Program-made: the position numbers and the translations under genes
Assembly: GCA_964613035.1 (NCBI GenBank)
Contig: CAZTFQ010000009.1
Location: 1 to 64,000, forward strand
DNA from: CAVIQK01 sp964613035
GTDB taxonomy: Bacteria > Bacillota > Clostridia > Christensenellales > DTU072
DNA: 64,000 nt
Direction of reading: 5' to 3'
Shown here: positions 17,960 to 27,000 of the stretch, piece after piece
Position numbering within the stretch: position 1 is the first letter of the stretch
Layout: the number at the start of each line of letters is the position of its first letter
The notes under the pieces: model-generated
The model's database searches: none
The model's input: the letters and a program-made list of their open reading frames with translations, nothing else
Told to the model about the DNA's origin: nothing

Positions 17960-18155
17960 TCGGCATTACGCTCCTTTAATATAATCTAAGTATAAAATAA
18001 TTTTTTTCGCGCGAAATTATTGCGCGCGGTATTTATTGCAAATCGTCGATTTTTTGAGAAAAACGAGCAAAAAACGCTCTTGAAAAACCTAAAAAACGAG
18101 GTTTTTCAACTCATTAGTGCCGACACTATCCACAATAATACTTATACATCATAAG
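17960..18155 (-). promoter_or_regulatory. Structured leader of the rpoB operon
   Basis: About 190 nt lie between the predicted start near 18149 and rpoB. On the transcript it can form an 11-bp perfect stem TTGAAAAACCT/AGGTTTTTCAA (18109-18099 with 18090-18080), then GAGC/GCTC (18079-18065) followed by GTTTTTC, then CGCGCG/CGCGCG (18028-18008). The second hairpin with its T-run resembles an attenuator. No ribosomal protein L10 gene is upstream, so the usual L10 leader control does not apply. Regulatory role is inference. Confidence 0.45.
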
Positions 18156-18184
18156 ATTTTAACAAAACGGTCAAATAAAGTCAA
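18156..18184 (-). promoter_or_regulatory. Promoter of the rpoB-rpoC-metK operon
   Basis: Minus-strand TTGACT (18184-18179), a 17-bp spacer and TAAAAT (18161-18156). It lies in the 325-bp gap between ispDF and rpoB. No convincing terminator separates it from ispDF, so read-through from the upstream operon is possible. Confidence 0.65.
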
Positions 18185-18284
18185 TCGTTTTTTTGAAAAT
18201 TTTACTATAATTTTCCCAAAAGTTATGCCCGCCGAGGTCGTCGGACGGTCGACGGGGGAAAGGTTTCGACAAATTTCGCAACGA

Positions 18285-19334
18285 TTATTTTTTAGACGCT
18301 ATGGCGAATACTTCTACCGAATCGGGAGCCGTGCGCTCGGTCGTTTTGAAGGACAGACTTACGTCTCGCTCTCTCAGGCTCAACGCTTCCGCCACGGACG
18401 AGACGATCTCGTTTCTGTACGGATTGAGCTTGGGACTGTCCGCTACGACCACGGCGCTGACGTCCTTAAGCACGACCCCGCGCTCGCGCGCGAGCGCATA
18501 CGCGTGCTTTAATATGGATACGCTCGACGCGTCTTTATATTGAGGATCCGTATCGGGGAAGTAGCATCCGATGTCCTTAAGCCCGCCTAGAGCCAGCACG
18601 GCGTCGGTCAACGCGTGCAAAAGCACGTCGCCGTCGGAATGAGCAATCATACCCTTTTCGGAGGGGATTTCCACTCCGCCGAGAATGAATTTTCTGTTTT
18701 CCGCGAGTCGATGCAGGTCATAGCCTATAGCATATCTGGACGTAGAAGATATATCCGCGGGGGTGGTTAACTTCAAATTGGTTTCCTCCCCTTCCACCGC
18801 GTACGGTTCCGAAAAAAGTTCCGCATACGGCTGACTGTCGTCGGTTACGGAAGAGTCGCACGCTTTAAGCGCACTCAAAATATCTTCTCGGAAGAAGCCT
18901 TGAGGTGTCTGGACGGCGCGATGCTCCTCTCTGGACGGAGACGAAACTATTCTGCCGTCGACGACTTTTTTTATGCTGTCCTTGAGCTTAACGCACGGTA
19001 CTGCGGAACGATTACGCACTGTACAGGCGATGACTCTTTTAATAAGCGCGGACGACACGAAAGGTCTCGCGCCGTCATGGATAAGCACGATATCGCCCGT
19101 TGCCGCCTCGACGCCTTTTAGGGAAGACTCTCTTCTGTCCGCGCCGCCTTCTACTTCTATATCGGCTAAGGGGGAACTCTTGCCGACCAGTACTATTTCG
19201 TCGACCTCTTCTACCGCCTTGAATGCCGAAAGAGTCCTGTTGAGAACAGTCTCCCCGAACAAGTCCATAAGGAGCTTGTCCCTACCCATACGCGTGCTTT
19301 CGCCGCCCGCCAAAACAACTGCGGAAATTTTCAT
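18285..19334 (-). CDS. ispDF: Bifunctional IspD/IspF isoprenoid enzyme
   Basis: A 349-residue fusion of two MEP-pathway steps. Residues 1-190 are IspD (2-C-methyl-D-erythritol 4-phosphate cytidylyltransferase) with VVLAGGESTRMGRDK, LIHDGARPFV and the nearby EEHRAVQTPQGF. Residues 197-349 are IspF (2,4-cyclodiphosphate synthase) with the metal site GYDLHRL, HSDGDVLLHALTDA and the C-terminal SFKTTE. The IspE step that normally lies between them is not here, as in other IspDF fusions. The ATG overlaps the rqcP stop by 4 nt. Confidence 0.95.
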   Translation of the reverse strand: MKISAVVLAGGESTRMGRDKLLMDLFGETVLNRTLSAFKAVEEVDEIVLVGKSSPLADIEVEGGADRRESSLKGVEAATGDIVLIHDGARPFVSSALIKRVIACTVRNRSAVPCVKLKDSIKKVVDGRIVSSPSREEHRAVQTPQGFFREDILSALKACDSSVTDDSQPYAELFSEPYAVEGEETNLKLTTPADISSTSRYAIGYDLHRLAENRKFILGGVEIPSEKGMIAHSDGDVLLHALTDAVLALGGLKDIGCYFPDTDPQYKDASSVSILKHAYALARERGVVLKDVSAVVVADSPKLNPYRNEIVSSVAEALSLRERDVSLSFKTTERTAPDSVEVFAIASKK

Positions 19335-19573
19335 AGCGGTCTGTAGAGAGAATCAGCTTTCTCTTTAGAAACGTTGCCTTCCGGCACAGCCAAAACTTCT
19401 ACGCTGTACGCCTTATCGCCGAACTTAACGGTCAGCACGTCGCCCGGCTTTACTTCTTTAGACGGCTTGGCTTCCTTGCCGTTGACAAGGATACGCTCGC
19501 CCGAGCAAGCCTCGTTGGCGACCGTGCGGCGTTTAATTATTCTGGAAACTTTAAGAAATTTGTCCAGTCTCAT
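19331..19573 (-). CDS. rqcP: S4-domain RNA-binding protein RqcP (YabO)
   Basis: An 80-residue S4-domain protein (MRLDKFLKVSRIIKRRTVAN, then ILVNGKEAKPSKEVKPGD). In Firmicutes RqcP works with RqcH on stalled 50S subunits to add alanine tails for ribosome quality control. The length and S4 fold match. It overlaps the end of potD by 23 nt and the start of ispDF by 4 nt, an odd position between polyamine transport and isoprenoid synthesis. RqcH is not in the window. Confidence 0.88.
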   Translation of the reverse strand: MRLDKFLKVSRIIKRRTVANEACSGERILVNGKEAKPSKEVKPGDVLTVKFGDKAYSVEVLAVPEGNVSKEKADSLYRPL

Positions 19574-20942
19574 CGTTTTTAATATATCTCCTGGATTTTT
19601 TTATATCCGTTATCATAAAACTGACAACGACGAACAGCAACAGTCCGACCGCTACGGCGAGGACGACTACTATCACTACCCACAGATTCCCGAGTCCCGT
19701 AGAGGACTTGACGGACTCCCACATGGTGGACACGTCGGCACGCTTCTCTCCGAAGTCTCTCATAACACCCATACGGGAGAGGTTGTCGGCGTTGACTTGA
19801 GGATAAACTCTTTCGTCGAGAAAATACTCGTCGTCGTAATCGTTGTCGTAGAGTACTTCCATTGCTTCCGCGCTGTTTTGGAGGACTTCAGGATCGATTG
19901 CGGACGAGTACCCTATATACATCATATTACGCATGGCTATCTCGGGACGGCAGACGAATTCCAAAAATTCTTTCGCCGCGCGGACGTTGCCTGCGTCCTT
20001 ATGCATAATCCAGCCGTCGAACCAAATATTGCCGCCGGTCGTCGGTGCATAATAATCGAGGGACGTGCCGTATTCTTCCGCTTCCGTTATCGCGTACATT
20101 GCGTCGCCCGACCAGCACAAGTCCATAACGGCGCCTTTTCCCGAGAGCATTTTTTCCTTACCGTCGTCCGTTTCGTAACCTATAAGGAGACCGGACGAGG
20201 CTTGTTTTGCCAAGACTTCGTACACGGCATCTCTCATTGCGTCGGAGACGTCGTTGATAAGCTCCTGCGCGCTTCTGCCGTCCGTAATCGGGTCGCCCGA
20301 TTCTTTCAGATACATTGCGGCTGCGGCGTAGGCGTCTCTCTCGCTGTTTTTCATAAAGACTTTTCCGCGGATTTTTGCAAGGAGTTCTTCGTCGTCGATA
20401 TCGCCGAAGAGAATCTTCCAGCCGTATTTCTCCACGTCTTCTCTCGAAATAACGTCTGTGTTGTACATTATGCCGAGCGTTCCGTACATATAAGGGACCA
20501 TATAATCGTAGAGTCGGACGGAATTGCCGTCTTCGTCCACGAGATAATCGAAAGTGGAATCTAGCTTCTCTGCAAAGAGCGAGTCGACGTTGTTAATCGC
20601 GTTGTCTCCCTTCTCTATAGGTTGAAGATAACCTTGGGTATAGAGCTGCTCGATGGCGTACTCGGACGGACACATCAGATCGGGGACGTACTTACCCTTC
20701 ATCACCTTGGTGAGGAGTGTTTCGTTGACGTCGAACTTGACGTACTGGATATCCAGACTCGCGCCGTATTTTTCTTCGTATTCCGCGGCAAACTCGTCCA
20801 ATACGTCCTCGTCGATGTAATCTTCCCAGTTGTAGAGGATGAGGGTTTCGTCGTAACCGTCGCAAGCCATAACGGTCATCGCGGTGACGATAATTATCAG
20901 CACGGTGACTATAATAAGGAAGAGGGACTTTTTCGTCGTCAT
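19551..20942 (-). CDS. potD: Spermidine/putrescine-binding protein PotD with an extra C-terminal membrane helix
   Basis: A 463-residue substrate-binding protein. A signal with lipobox (VMAC, Cys near 27) is followed by the PotD fold, with ILYNWEDYIDEDVLDEF near 35, ending near residue 410. Then comes a hydrophobic segment (residues 417-445, WVVIVVVLAVAVGLLLF) and a basic cytoplasmic tail. Standard PotD is about 100 residues shorter and has no C-terminal helix, so this one may be held at both ends. AGGAGG lies nine bases before the ATG at 20942. It is last of the pot genes. Confidence 0.9.
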   Translation of the reverse strand: MTTKKSLFLIIVTVLIIIVTAMTVMACDGYDETLILYNWEDYIDEDVLDEFAAEYEEKYGASLDIQYVKFDVNETLLTKVMKGKYVPDLMCPSEYAIEQLYTQGYLQPIEKGDNAINNVDSLFAEKLDSTFDYLVDEDGNSVRLYDYMVPYMYGTLGIMYNTDVISREDVEKYGWKILFGDIDDEELLAKIRGKVFMKNSERDAYAAAAMYLKESGDPITDGRSAQELINDVSDAMRDAVYEVLAKQASSGLLIGYETDDGKEKMLSGKGAVMDLCWSGDAMYAITEAEEYGTSLDYYAPTTGGNIWFDGWIMHKDAGNVRAAKEFLEFVCRPEIAMRNMMYIGYSSAIDPEVLQNSAEAMEVLYDNDYDDEYFLDERVYPQVNADNLSRMGVMRDFGEKRADVSTMWESVKSSTGLGNLWVVIVVVLAVAVGLLLFVVVSFMITDIKKSRRYIKNDETGQIS

Positions 20943-21751
20943 TTTTCGATACCTCCTTCCTTTAGTTTTTTCTCCTGTCTGACGTTATACAGATTGATAA
21001 GCAACAATGCCGTCAGAACGAACACGAAAATAATTGAGAACACTGCGAACCAGAACGGTTCCATACCCTTAATTCTCATATCGTGATAGATGAAAGTCGA
21101 CAACGTTTCGACGGTACTGGGCTTATTGATCTCGGTGATGATGAAGTCGTCCAGAGATATGGTCAGAGCCATCACGAAGCCCGACACTATCCCGGGGGAG
21201 ACTATGGGGAGCATAACTTTTACGAGAGCCTTGGTCGGGCGGGCGCCGAGGTCGAGAGCCGCTTCGTAGACGTTGGGGTCCATTGCGACTAGACGCGGCA
21301 TAACCGCCAACACGACGTAAGGCGTACAAAACGCCACGTGAGCTATTACGAGCGTGACGTAGCTCTGCGGAATGGCGAACGTCGCGAAAAAGATAAGGAA
21401 AGATATCGCCATAACTATCTCGGAATTGATAATCGGGAGCTGGTTGATATCCTCTACTATCTCGCGAGTTTTTCTCTTCATCGAGAATATGCCTATAGAC
21501 GCCACCGAGCCTAAAACCGTAGAGATGACCGAAGATATCACGGCTATGACGACGGTGTTTTTAAGAGCCTCAAGAAGTTGCGGAGCTTTATCGCCCGTCA
21601 CCATATCTATATACGATTGGAAACTGAGACCTTTAGGAAACTCGAAAGTCGACACTCCCGAGAAAGAAAACACTATAATGAGCAGTATCGGGAGATACAG
21701 GAAGCACAAAACGAGGAAAAGATATCCTTTTGACAATAATTTCTTTACCAT
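20939..21751 (-). CDS. potC: Spermidine/putrescine ABC permease PotC
   Basis: A 270-residue inner-membrane permease with six hydrophobic segments and the EAA loop EAALDLGARPTKALVKVMLP near residue 163 that contacts the ATPase. It pairs with PotB to form the channel. It overlaps potD by 4 nt (ATGA) and potB by 7 nt. Confidence 0.94.
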   Translation of the reverse strand: MVKKLLSKGYLFLVLCFLYLPILLIIVFSFSGVSTFEFPKGLSFQSYIDMVTGDKAPQLLEALKNTVVIAVISSVISTVLGSVASIGIFSMKRKTREIVEDINQLPIINSEIVMAISFLIFFATFAIPQSYVTLVIAHVAFCTPYVVLAVMPRLVAMDPNVYEAALDLGARPTKALVKVMLPIVSPGIVSGFVMALTISLDDFIITEINKPSTVETLSTFIYHDMRIKGMEPFWFAVFSIIFVFVLTALLLINLYNVRQEKKLKEGGIEK

Positions 21752-22551
21752 ATCGATCTAGCCCCCTGTTGATTGCTGTTGAAGCGGCTCATGACGACGT
21801 TGCTGACGATAACGAACAGCAGCATCACGAGACTCATGACGGAACCTACGCCGTAGAGACCGTTTTGGAACTTGGTGTTGATGGAGTCTCCGAAGAGAAG
21901 GATGGTTTTTTCCGAAAGAATTTCGGATATGGCGAAGGTCGATATCGTGGGGATGAAGACCATCGTTATACCGCTGAGTATCCCGGGGACGGTCAGAGGG
22001 AGAGTAACCTTGACGAAGGTCGTCACTCTATCCGCGCCGAGGTCGAAGGAGGCTTCTTTGAAGCTTTTGTCGACGCTCTCTATCGAAGTATACAGCGGCA
22101 TAATCATGAAGGGCAGGTAGTTGTACACCATACCGATGAACACCGCCACGTAATTGTTGGCGAGCGCCCAGCCCAGCTTATTGAAAATAGCCGCCATGGA
22201 CATCGTGCGCAAGAGGAAGTTGACCCACATCGGCAGGACGAACAGGAGCACCATGATTTTTCCCATTTTATACTTAACGAGAAAATAAGCCACCGGATAC
22301 CCCATAAACAAGCACGCCAGCGTAGTCAATATACCTATCAGAATGGATATTCCGAGAGTTTTTAGACTATTGCCCTCGCTGAAAAAAGCGACTACGTTGT
22401 CAAAAGTTATCTTACCCGTATAATCGTCGATAAACGCATTGACCAGAACCAATACGAGAGGGACGACTATAAAAATCATCATAAACAAGACGTAGGGGTA
22501 AGCGAACGTCTGCCGCTTAAACTTAAAAAGCGACTTAAGTTTGGCTTTCAT
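21745..22551 (-). CDS. potB: Spermidine/putrescine ABC permease PotB
   Basis: A 268-residue permease with six hydrophobic segments and an EAA loop (EASFDLGADRVTTFVKVTLP near residue 165). The N-terminus is short and basic. The ATG at 22551 lies 17 nt inside the 3' end of potA, so it is coupled to it. Confidence 0.94.
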   Translation of the reverse strand: MKAKLKSLFKFKRQTFAYPYVLFMMIFIVVPLVLVLVNAFIDDYTGKITFDNVVAFFSEGNSLKTLGISILIGILTTLACLFMGYPVAYFLVKYKMGKIMVLLFVLPMWVNFLLRTMSMAAIFNKLGWALANNYVAVFIGMVYNYLPFMIMPLYTSIESVDKSFKEASFDLGADRVTTFVKVTLPLTVPGILSGITMVFIPTISTFAISEILSEKTILLFGDSINTKFQNGLYGVGSVMSLVMLLFVIVSNVVMSRFNSNQQGARSIW

Positions 22552-24025
22552 CTTTTTCGACTACCTCCTCCGTCTCGATAACCTCGAGTTTTATCTTGTC
22601 TTTGGGCACCACGAGACCTACGCGGTCGCCTTTCATCCACTCGTCGTCGGTGTCGATGAAGAAATTGAAGTAATCGTCCGTCCTGACTATAGCCTGATAA
22701 TAGCTTCCTTTATATATAGTGGAAATAATTTCGCCGCCGAATTGTCCGTCTTCTTCGTCGTCCATAATCTCGATATCGTCGAAGTCGATGATAGCTTTGA
22801 CCTTGGTCCCGACGGGAAGATCCGAATCCACTTCCACGTACTCGTCGCCGACGGTTATCATACCGTCCTTGGAAATTTCCGTTTCGTACTCGTTGATTAT
22901 ACGAGCTTTTCTCATAATGTGGAGGTCGAAAGGCTTAATATAGAGACCTATCTCGGAGCCGACCTTGACTTCCACGTTGTCGTGGACCATCAATTCGAAG
23001 ATCTCTTCGGGATCGTTACCGGACACGTTGACTATGGTCTGGAAGTGGTCGCCTTTGAAGACGCATTCTATGACGCGCGCCTTAAACAACGCCTTGTCGT
23101 CGTCCACGATTTTAATGTCTTCGGGTCTAATGATGACGTCGATAGGCTCGTTGCGTTTGAAGCCTTTATCGACGCATTCGAACTCTCTGTCGATGAACTC
23201 GACGCAGAAGTCGCGTTTCATTATACCCGTCAGAATATTGGACTCGCCGACGAAGTCCGCCACAAACTCGTTGGCAGGCTCGTCGTAGACTTTCTGGGGC
23301 GTGCCTATCTGCTGAATGACGCCGTCGCGCATAACGACGATCGTATCCGACATGGTGAGGGCTTCTTCCTGATCGTGGGTGACGTATATAAAGGTTATGC
23401 CGAGTTTTTTATGCATATTCTTGAGCTCTATCTGCATATCCTTACGCATTTTGAGGTCGAGAGCACCGAGCGGCTCGTCCAAAAGAAGCACTTCGGGCTC
23501 GTTGACGATGGCTCTGGCGATAGCCACTCTCTGTTGTTGACCGCCGGAAAGCGACGCCACGTGTCTGTGACCGTAGTCCTCGAGGTCGACGAGCTTCAGG
23601 ACGTACTTGATTTTTTCGTCGATTTCCTGCTTGGTCAGCTTACGGAACTTCTCGTAGCTACGACCCTTTTTATCGGTGAAGATGCCTTCCGAAACTCTTT
23701 TTAGTTTTAGTCCGAAAGCGATGTTCTTATAGACGTTGAGGTGAGGAAACAGTGCGTATCGCTGAAAAACCGTATTAAAAGGTCGCTCGTACGGCGGAAG
23801 ATCGGTGATATCTTCGCCGTTGAGATACAGTCTGCCCTCGTCGGGCATTTCAAATCCGGATATAATTCTCAAAGTGGTGGTTTTTCCACATCCGGAGGGT
23901 CCTAAAAGCGTGACGAACTCACCCTTCTTAATATTGAGCGAGACGTTCTTAAGGACAGGTTTTCCGTCGTAAGCCTTGACGATGTTTTTGAGCTCTATAA
24001 TGAACTCATCCTTTTTCTTTTTCAT
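22535..24025 (-). CDS. potA: Polyamine ABC transporter ATPase PotA, extended form
   Basis: A 496-residue ATPase. Walker A GPSGCGKTT (near 43), Q-loop VFQRYALFPH, signature LSGGQQQR, Walker B LLLDEPLGALD and H-loop VTHDQEE are intact. Two departures from ordinary PotA (about 350-380 residues): an insertion of about 20 residues after the Q-loop (GIFTDKKGRSYEKFRKL) and a long C-terminal part in which a TOBE/MOP-like regulatory fold seems to occur twice (residues 285-385 and 400-485). The extra domain could bind a ligand or inhibit transport; this is inference. First of four pot genes, 26 bp after the giant surface-protein gene. Confidence 0.93.
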   Translation of the reverse strand: MKKKKDEFIIELKNIVKAYDGKPVLKNVSLNIKKGEFVTLLGPSGCGKTTTLRIISGFEMPDEGRLYLNGEDITDLPPYERPFNTVFQRYALFPHLNVYKNIAFGLKLKRVSEGIFTDKKGRSYEKFRKLTKQEIDEKIKYVLKLVDLEDYGHRHVASLSGGQQQRVAIARAIVNEPEVLLLDEPLGALDLKMRKDMQIELKNMHKKLGITFIYVTHDQEEALTMSDTIVVMRDGVIQQIGTPQKVYDEPANEFVADFVGESNILTGIMKRDFCVEFIDREFECVDKGFKRNEPIDVIIRPEDIKIVDDDKALFKARVIECVFKGDHFQTIVNVSGNDPEEIFELMVHDNVEVKVGSEIGLYIKPFDLHIMRKARIINEYETEISKDGMITVGDEYVEVDSDLPVGTKVKAIIDFDDIEIMDDEEDGQFGGEIISTIYKGSYYQAIVRTDDYFNFFIDTDDEWMKGDRVGLVVPKDKIKLEVIETEEVVEKDESQT

Positions 24026-24051
24026 TGGCGGTTTTCCTTCTAGTCTTTATT

Positions 24052-27000
24052 TCATATCATCCAGGCGGATGGTTTTGACGATGAGTAAGCGTAGGTGTTG
24101 CCGAGTTTTTCGGACGTAGGCATTCCCGTATCGGGGTCTATTCTGTAAGGCGCGCCGTCGTAGGCATAGAGGCTGCTGTTGTTGGGGGTCTTCATTTCAT
24201 AACCCTCGGAGCATTCTATATACGCCTTGAAGAAGCTCGATAAATCTGCGCCCTTGACGTTGTATACGCTGGCTGTGGTGGAGCCTATCATTGTATTGTA
24301 ATTGGCATTGGTCGGGAAGACGTTGAAGCGGTTCCAGCCGCCTTCGGGTTCCGGACCGTAACCGTTGACCGAGTCGTACGCGACGAAAGGCGCCGAGAGC
24401 TTTTCGCTCGTTATAGCGACGTCGGATATCTTGTGATTGCCGGTTATGCCGGAGTCTCTTGCCGTGGTGGAGCTGGCTTCGTTATAATACGCCCACGAGG
24501 ACTGGAAGGTACCGAATCCCATTCCCGCCAGAGACGAGGCGATACCCGTGACGTGACCGGTAAGAGTCGCCGCGGAATAGGAATTCTCTCCCGATGGCGA
24601 GCCTATATTGTAATAGGAAGCCGCCGCCGGGTGATACGCGTACAATCCCGAGGCAAACCCCGTGCCGTGATGTCCTATGACGGAGCCGACGGCTACGTTG
24701 AGAGATAGCTCCGTAGTAGAGGTCAATGCCATAACCGTATAATTGACCGTAACGGAATAGGAAGAACCGCAGTTGATTATTCTTACCGTGCCGTCGGCGT
24801 CGTCCACGGAGACCTTACTGTTGAGATTGGCGCCTACTATGCCGCCTAGAGCGAGGAACGCTTCCGCTCCGCTACCCAGTCTGGAGTAAGCGATGACTTT
24901 TCCGTAAGTGACGGAATTGTAAATCTTACCGCCGTTGGCTCCTACCATACCGCCCATCGCGTTGAAGCCCCAGGAATTGTGAATTATACCTTTTTTATCG
25001 GTGAAGGTCTCTCCCGACAACGCAATCGCTCCGTCCGAGATGAAGGACACGTTGACGTTGCCCTCGATATTGCCGCTGTTAATCAACTGCGACGCGTCGC
25101 TGGAGAGCCCGGAGAACGTTCCGTAACTGCCGATACGGCAATTGTCGACCAATCCGACGTTGTGACCTATCATACCGCCGTAATAGCCGCTGTGCTGAGT
25201 ATTGAAACTCACTCTGCCCGCTATGGCTATATAGAGATTGACCGCGGTACCCTTGTTGTATCCGATGAATCCGCCTGCCACCGAGCCGTTGAGACCGATG
25301 GAGCCTTGAGTGAGTCTAAGGTCGTTGACGGAACCTTCGTTGATGCCGACGAGACCGCCTATGGCGGAGTTTTCGCTGAATTCTTCCGTATTGTCCAGCA
25401 CGGAATTGCGGCTCATGTTTCTGTAATATCCCGAGACGGTTATCTTGACGGAAGAGGCGGAGACGTAGACTTTTTCCATAGAAGTGTTGACGCCCATATG
25501 ACCTACCGCGCCGCCTACGACGAAGGACTGGTCTTTAATGCCGAACGACAGCGAATTGCCGACGAAAGTGATATTGGTTATGCCGACAGCCTTGTCTCTG
25601 CTCAAGAATTCGCCTGCTACGCCGCCTATATAAGAGCCTCCCTGTACGGTGACGTTATTGAGAGTGGTCGACGTGGAATCCGAGCCTATATTAGTATCCA
25701 CCGCGTAACCGAAGACGCCTCCGACGTATTTCCCTCCGACCGTCTCGTACACGACGTTGCCGTAGTCGTCTTTAATAATCTCTCCGCCCTCGTCTCTCGA
25801 CGGCGTGGGAGTGGTTATACCCGTAACCGTTATCAGACGGAGATAGACGTTTTCCAGTACGCAGCTGTCCGCATACCCTGCCAGCGTGCCAATATAATTG
25901 CCCTTGGAAGAGATGACTCCGAGAGTCGTCATTCCGCCCAAGAAGCTCTCGTTGTTGCCCTTGACGTTGACGTCGACGAAGCGGACTTCTTTGGCGTAAC
26001 CGGTAAGAAGACCTATGTAATCGCCCTCGGCTACGATATTGTTGCCGCCCATGAAATCCAGTTCTTTGAAGACGGCTTTATATGCCTTGCCGAAGATGCC
26101 GTAATAACTGTCCGCGTCGGTCACGGTTACGTTGCCTATCTCCCATTCCGATCCGTCCAGCGTGGAATTGAAGCCTTGTCCGTCTCTCGTGAGCGGTTGC
26201 CAATTGCCCAGCGACATATATCTTTCGCTAGCGGGGACTGAATCGTCCAATTTGAAATAAACTCCTCCGACGGAATACTTGGACGGATTGGAAATATAAG
26301 TAACGAAGTCTAATCCGTTGAAAGAGATCGGTTCGTCTCCGGAAGTATCGGGGCTGTTGGAAGTAGTCCTGTAGACGGCTTCTATGGCGGCGAGGTGCTT
26401 GGGGGTAGATATTATATACGGATCGGAAGAGCTTCCTTTACCCGACGCGAAAGGCATATATCCCTTGGCGGCGAGATCGATGACTATTTCCGTACCGGAA
26501 TGCTTCTTATAGCTGAATCCTATGTTATACGTTTCAACGACGTAGCCGGACTTCATCTGAGAAAGTTTTACCTTCTGCGTAACGGAGTCGTAATCGGCTT
26601 TCTTTATATAAGGAATAACGACAGAGCAGGAAGAATCTCCACCGGTCTCTATGACCAGATCGCCGTTGCCGTCTATACGGAGAGTATAGTCGAGGTCTTT
26701 TTTACTGAGATAATAAGACGAATCTATGCCGTAGAGAGCCGAGACGTCTATTCCGTTGCGCACAGCCACGTCGACGCCTTCTTTATACGTATCCGCCAGA
26801 GTAGACGGCAAAGTCAGCGTGATATCGGGGAGGAGATTTTCCAGTACGATATTGCCGTAAGTCACGTATTGTACGGTTACGGAGCGGTCGTAGTTAAAGG
26901 GAAGAGTATAATAACCGTCTTCCTCATTATAATAACAACTGCCGCCCGCCGCGAATCCCGATCTGAACATACAAGAGGGGTCGAAGCCTTTTTCGTTGCT

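Noticed and set aside
17960..18284. An rplJ-type L10 leader before rpoB
   Set aside because: No rplJ or rplL gene precedes rpoB, and the stems seen do not resemble the L10-binding fold.
24052..24200. A wall-sorting signal at the C-terminus of the giant protein
   Set aside because: The end (SSSKPSAWMI) has no LPxTG/SPxTG motif, hydrophobic stretch or basic tail; anchoring must be by the N-terminal helix.
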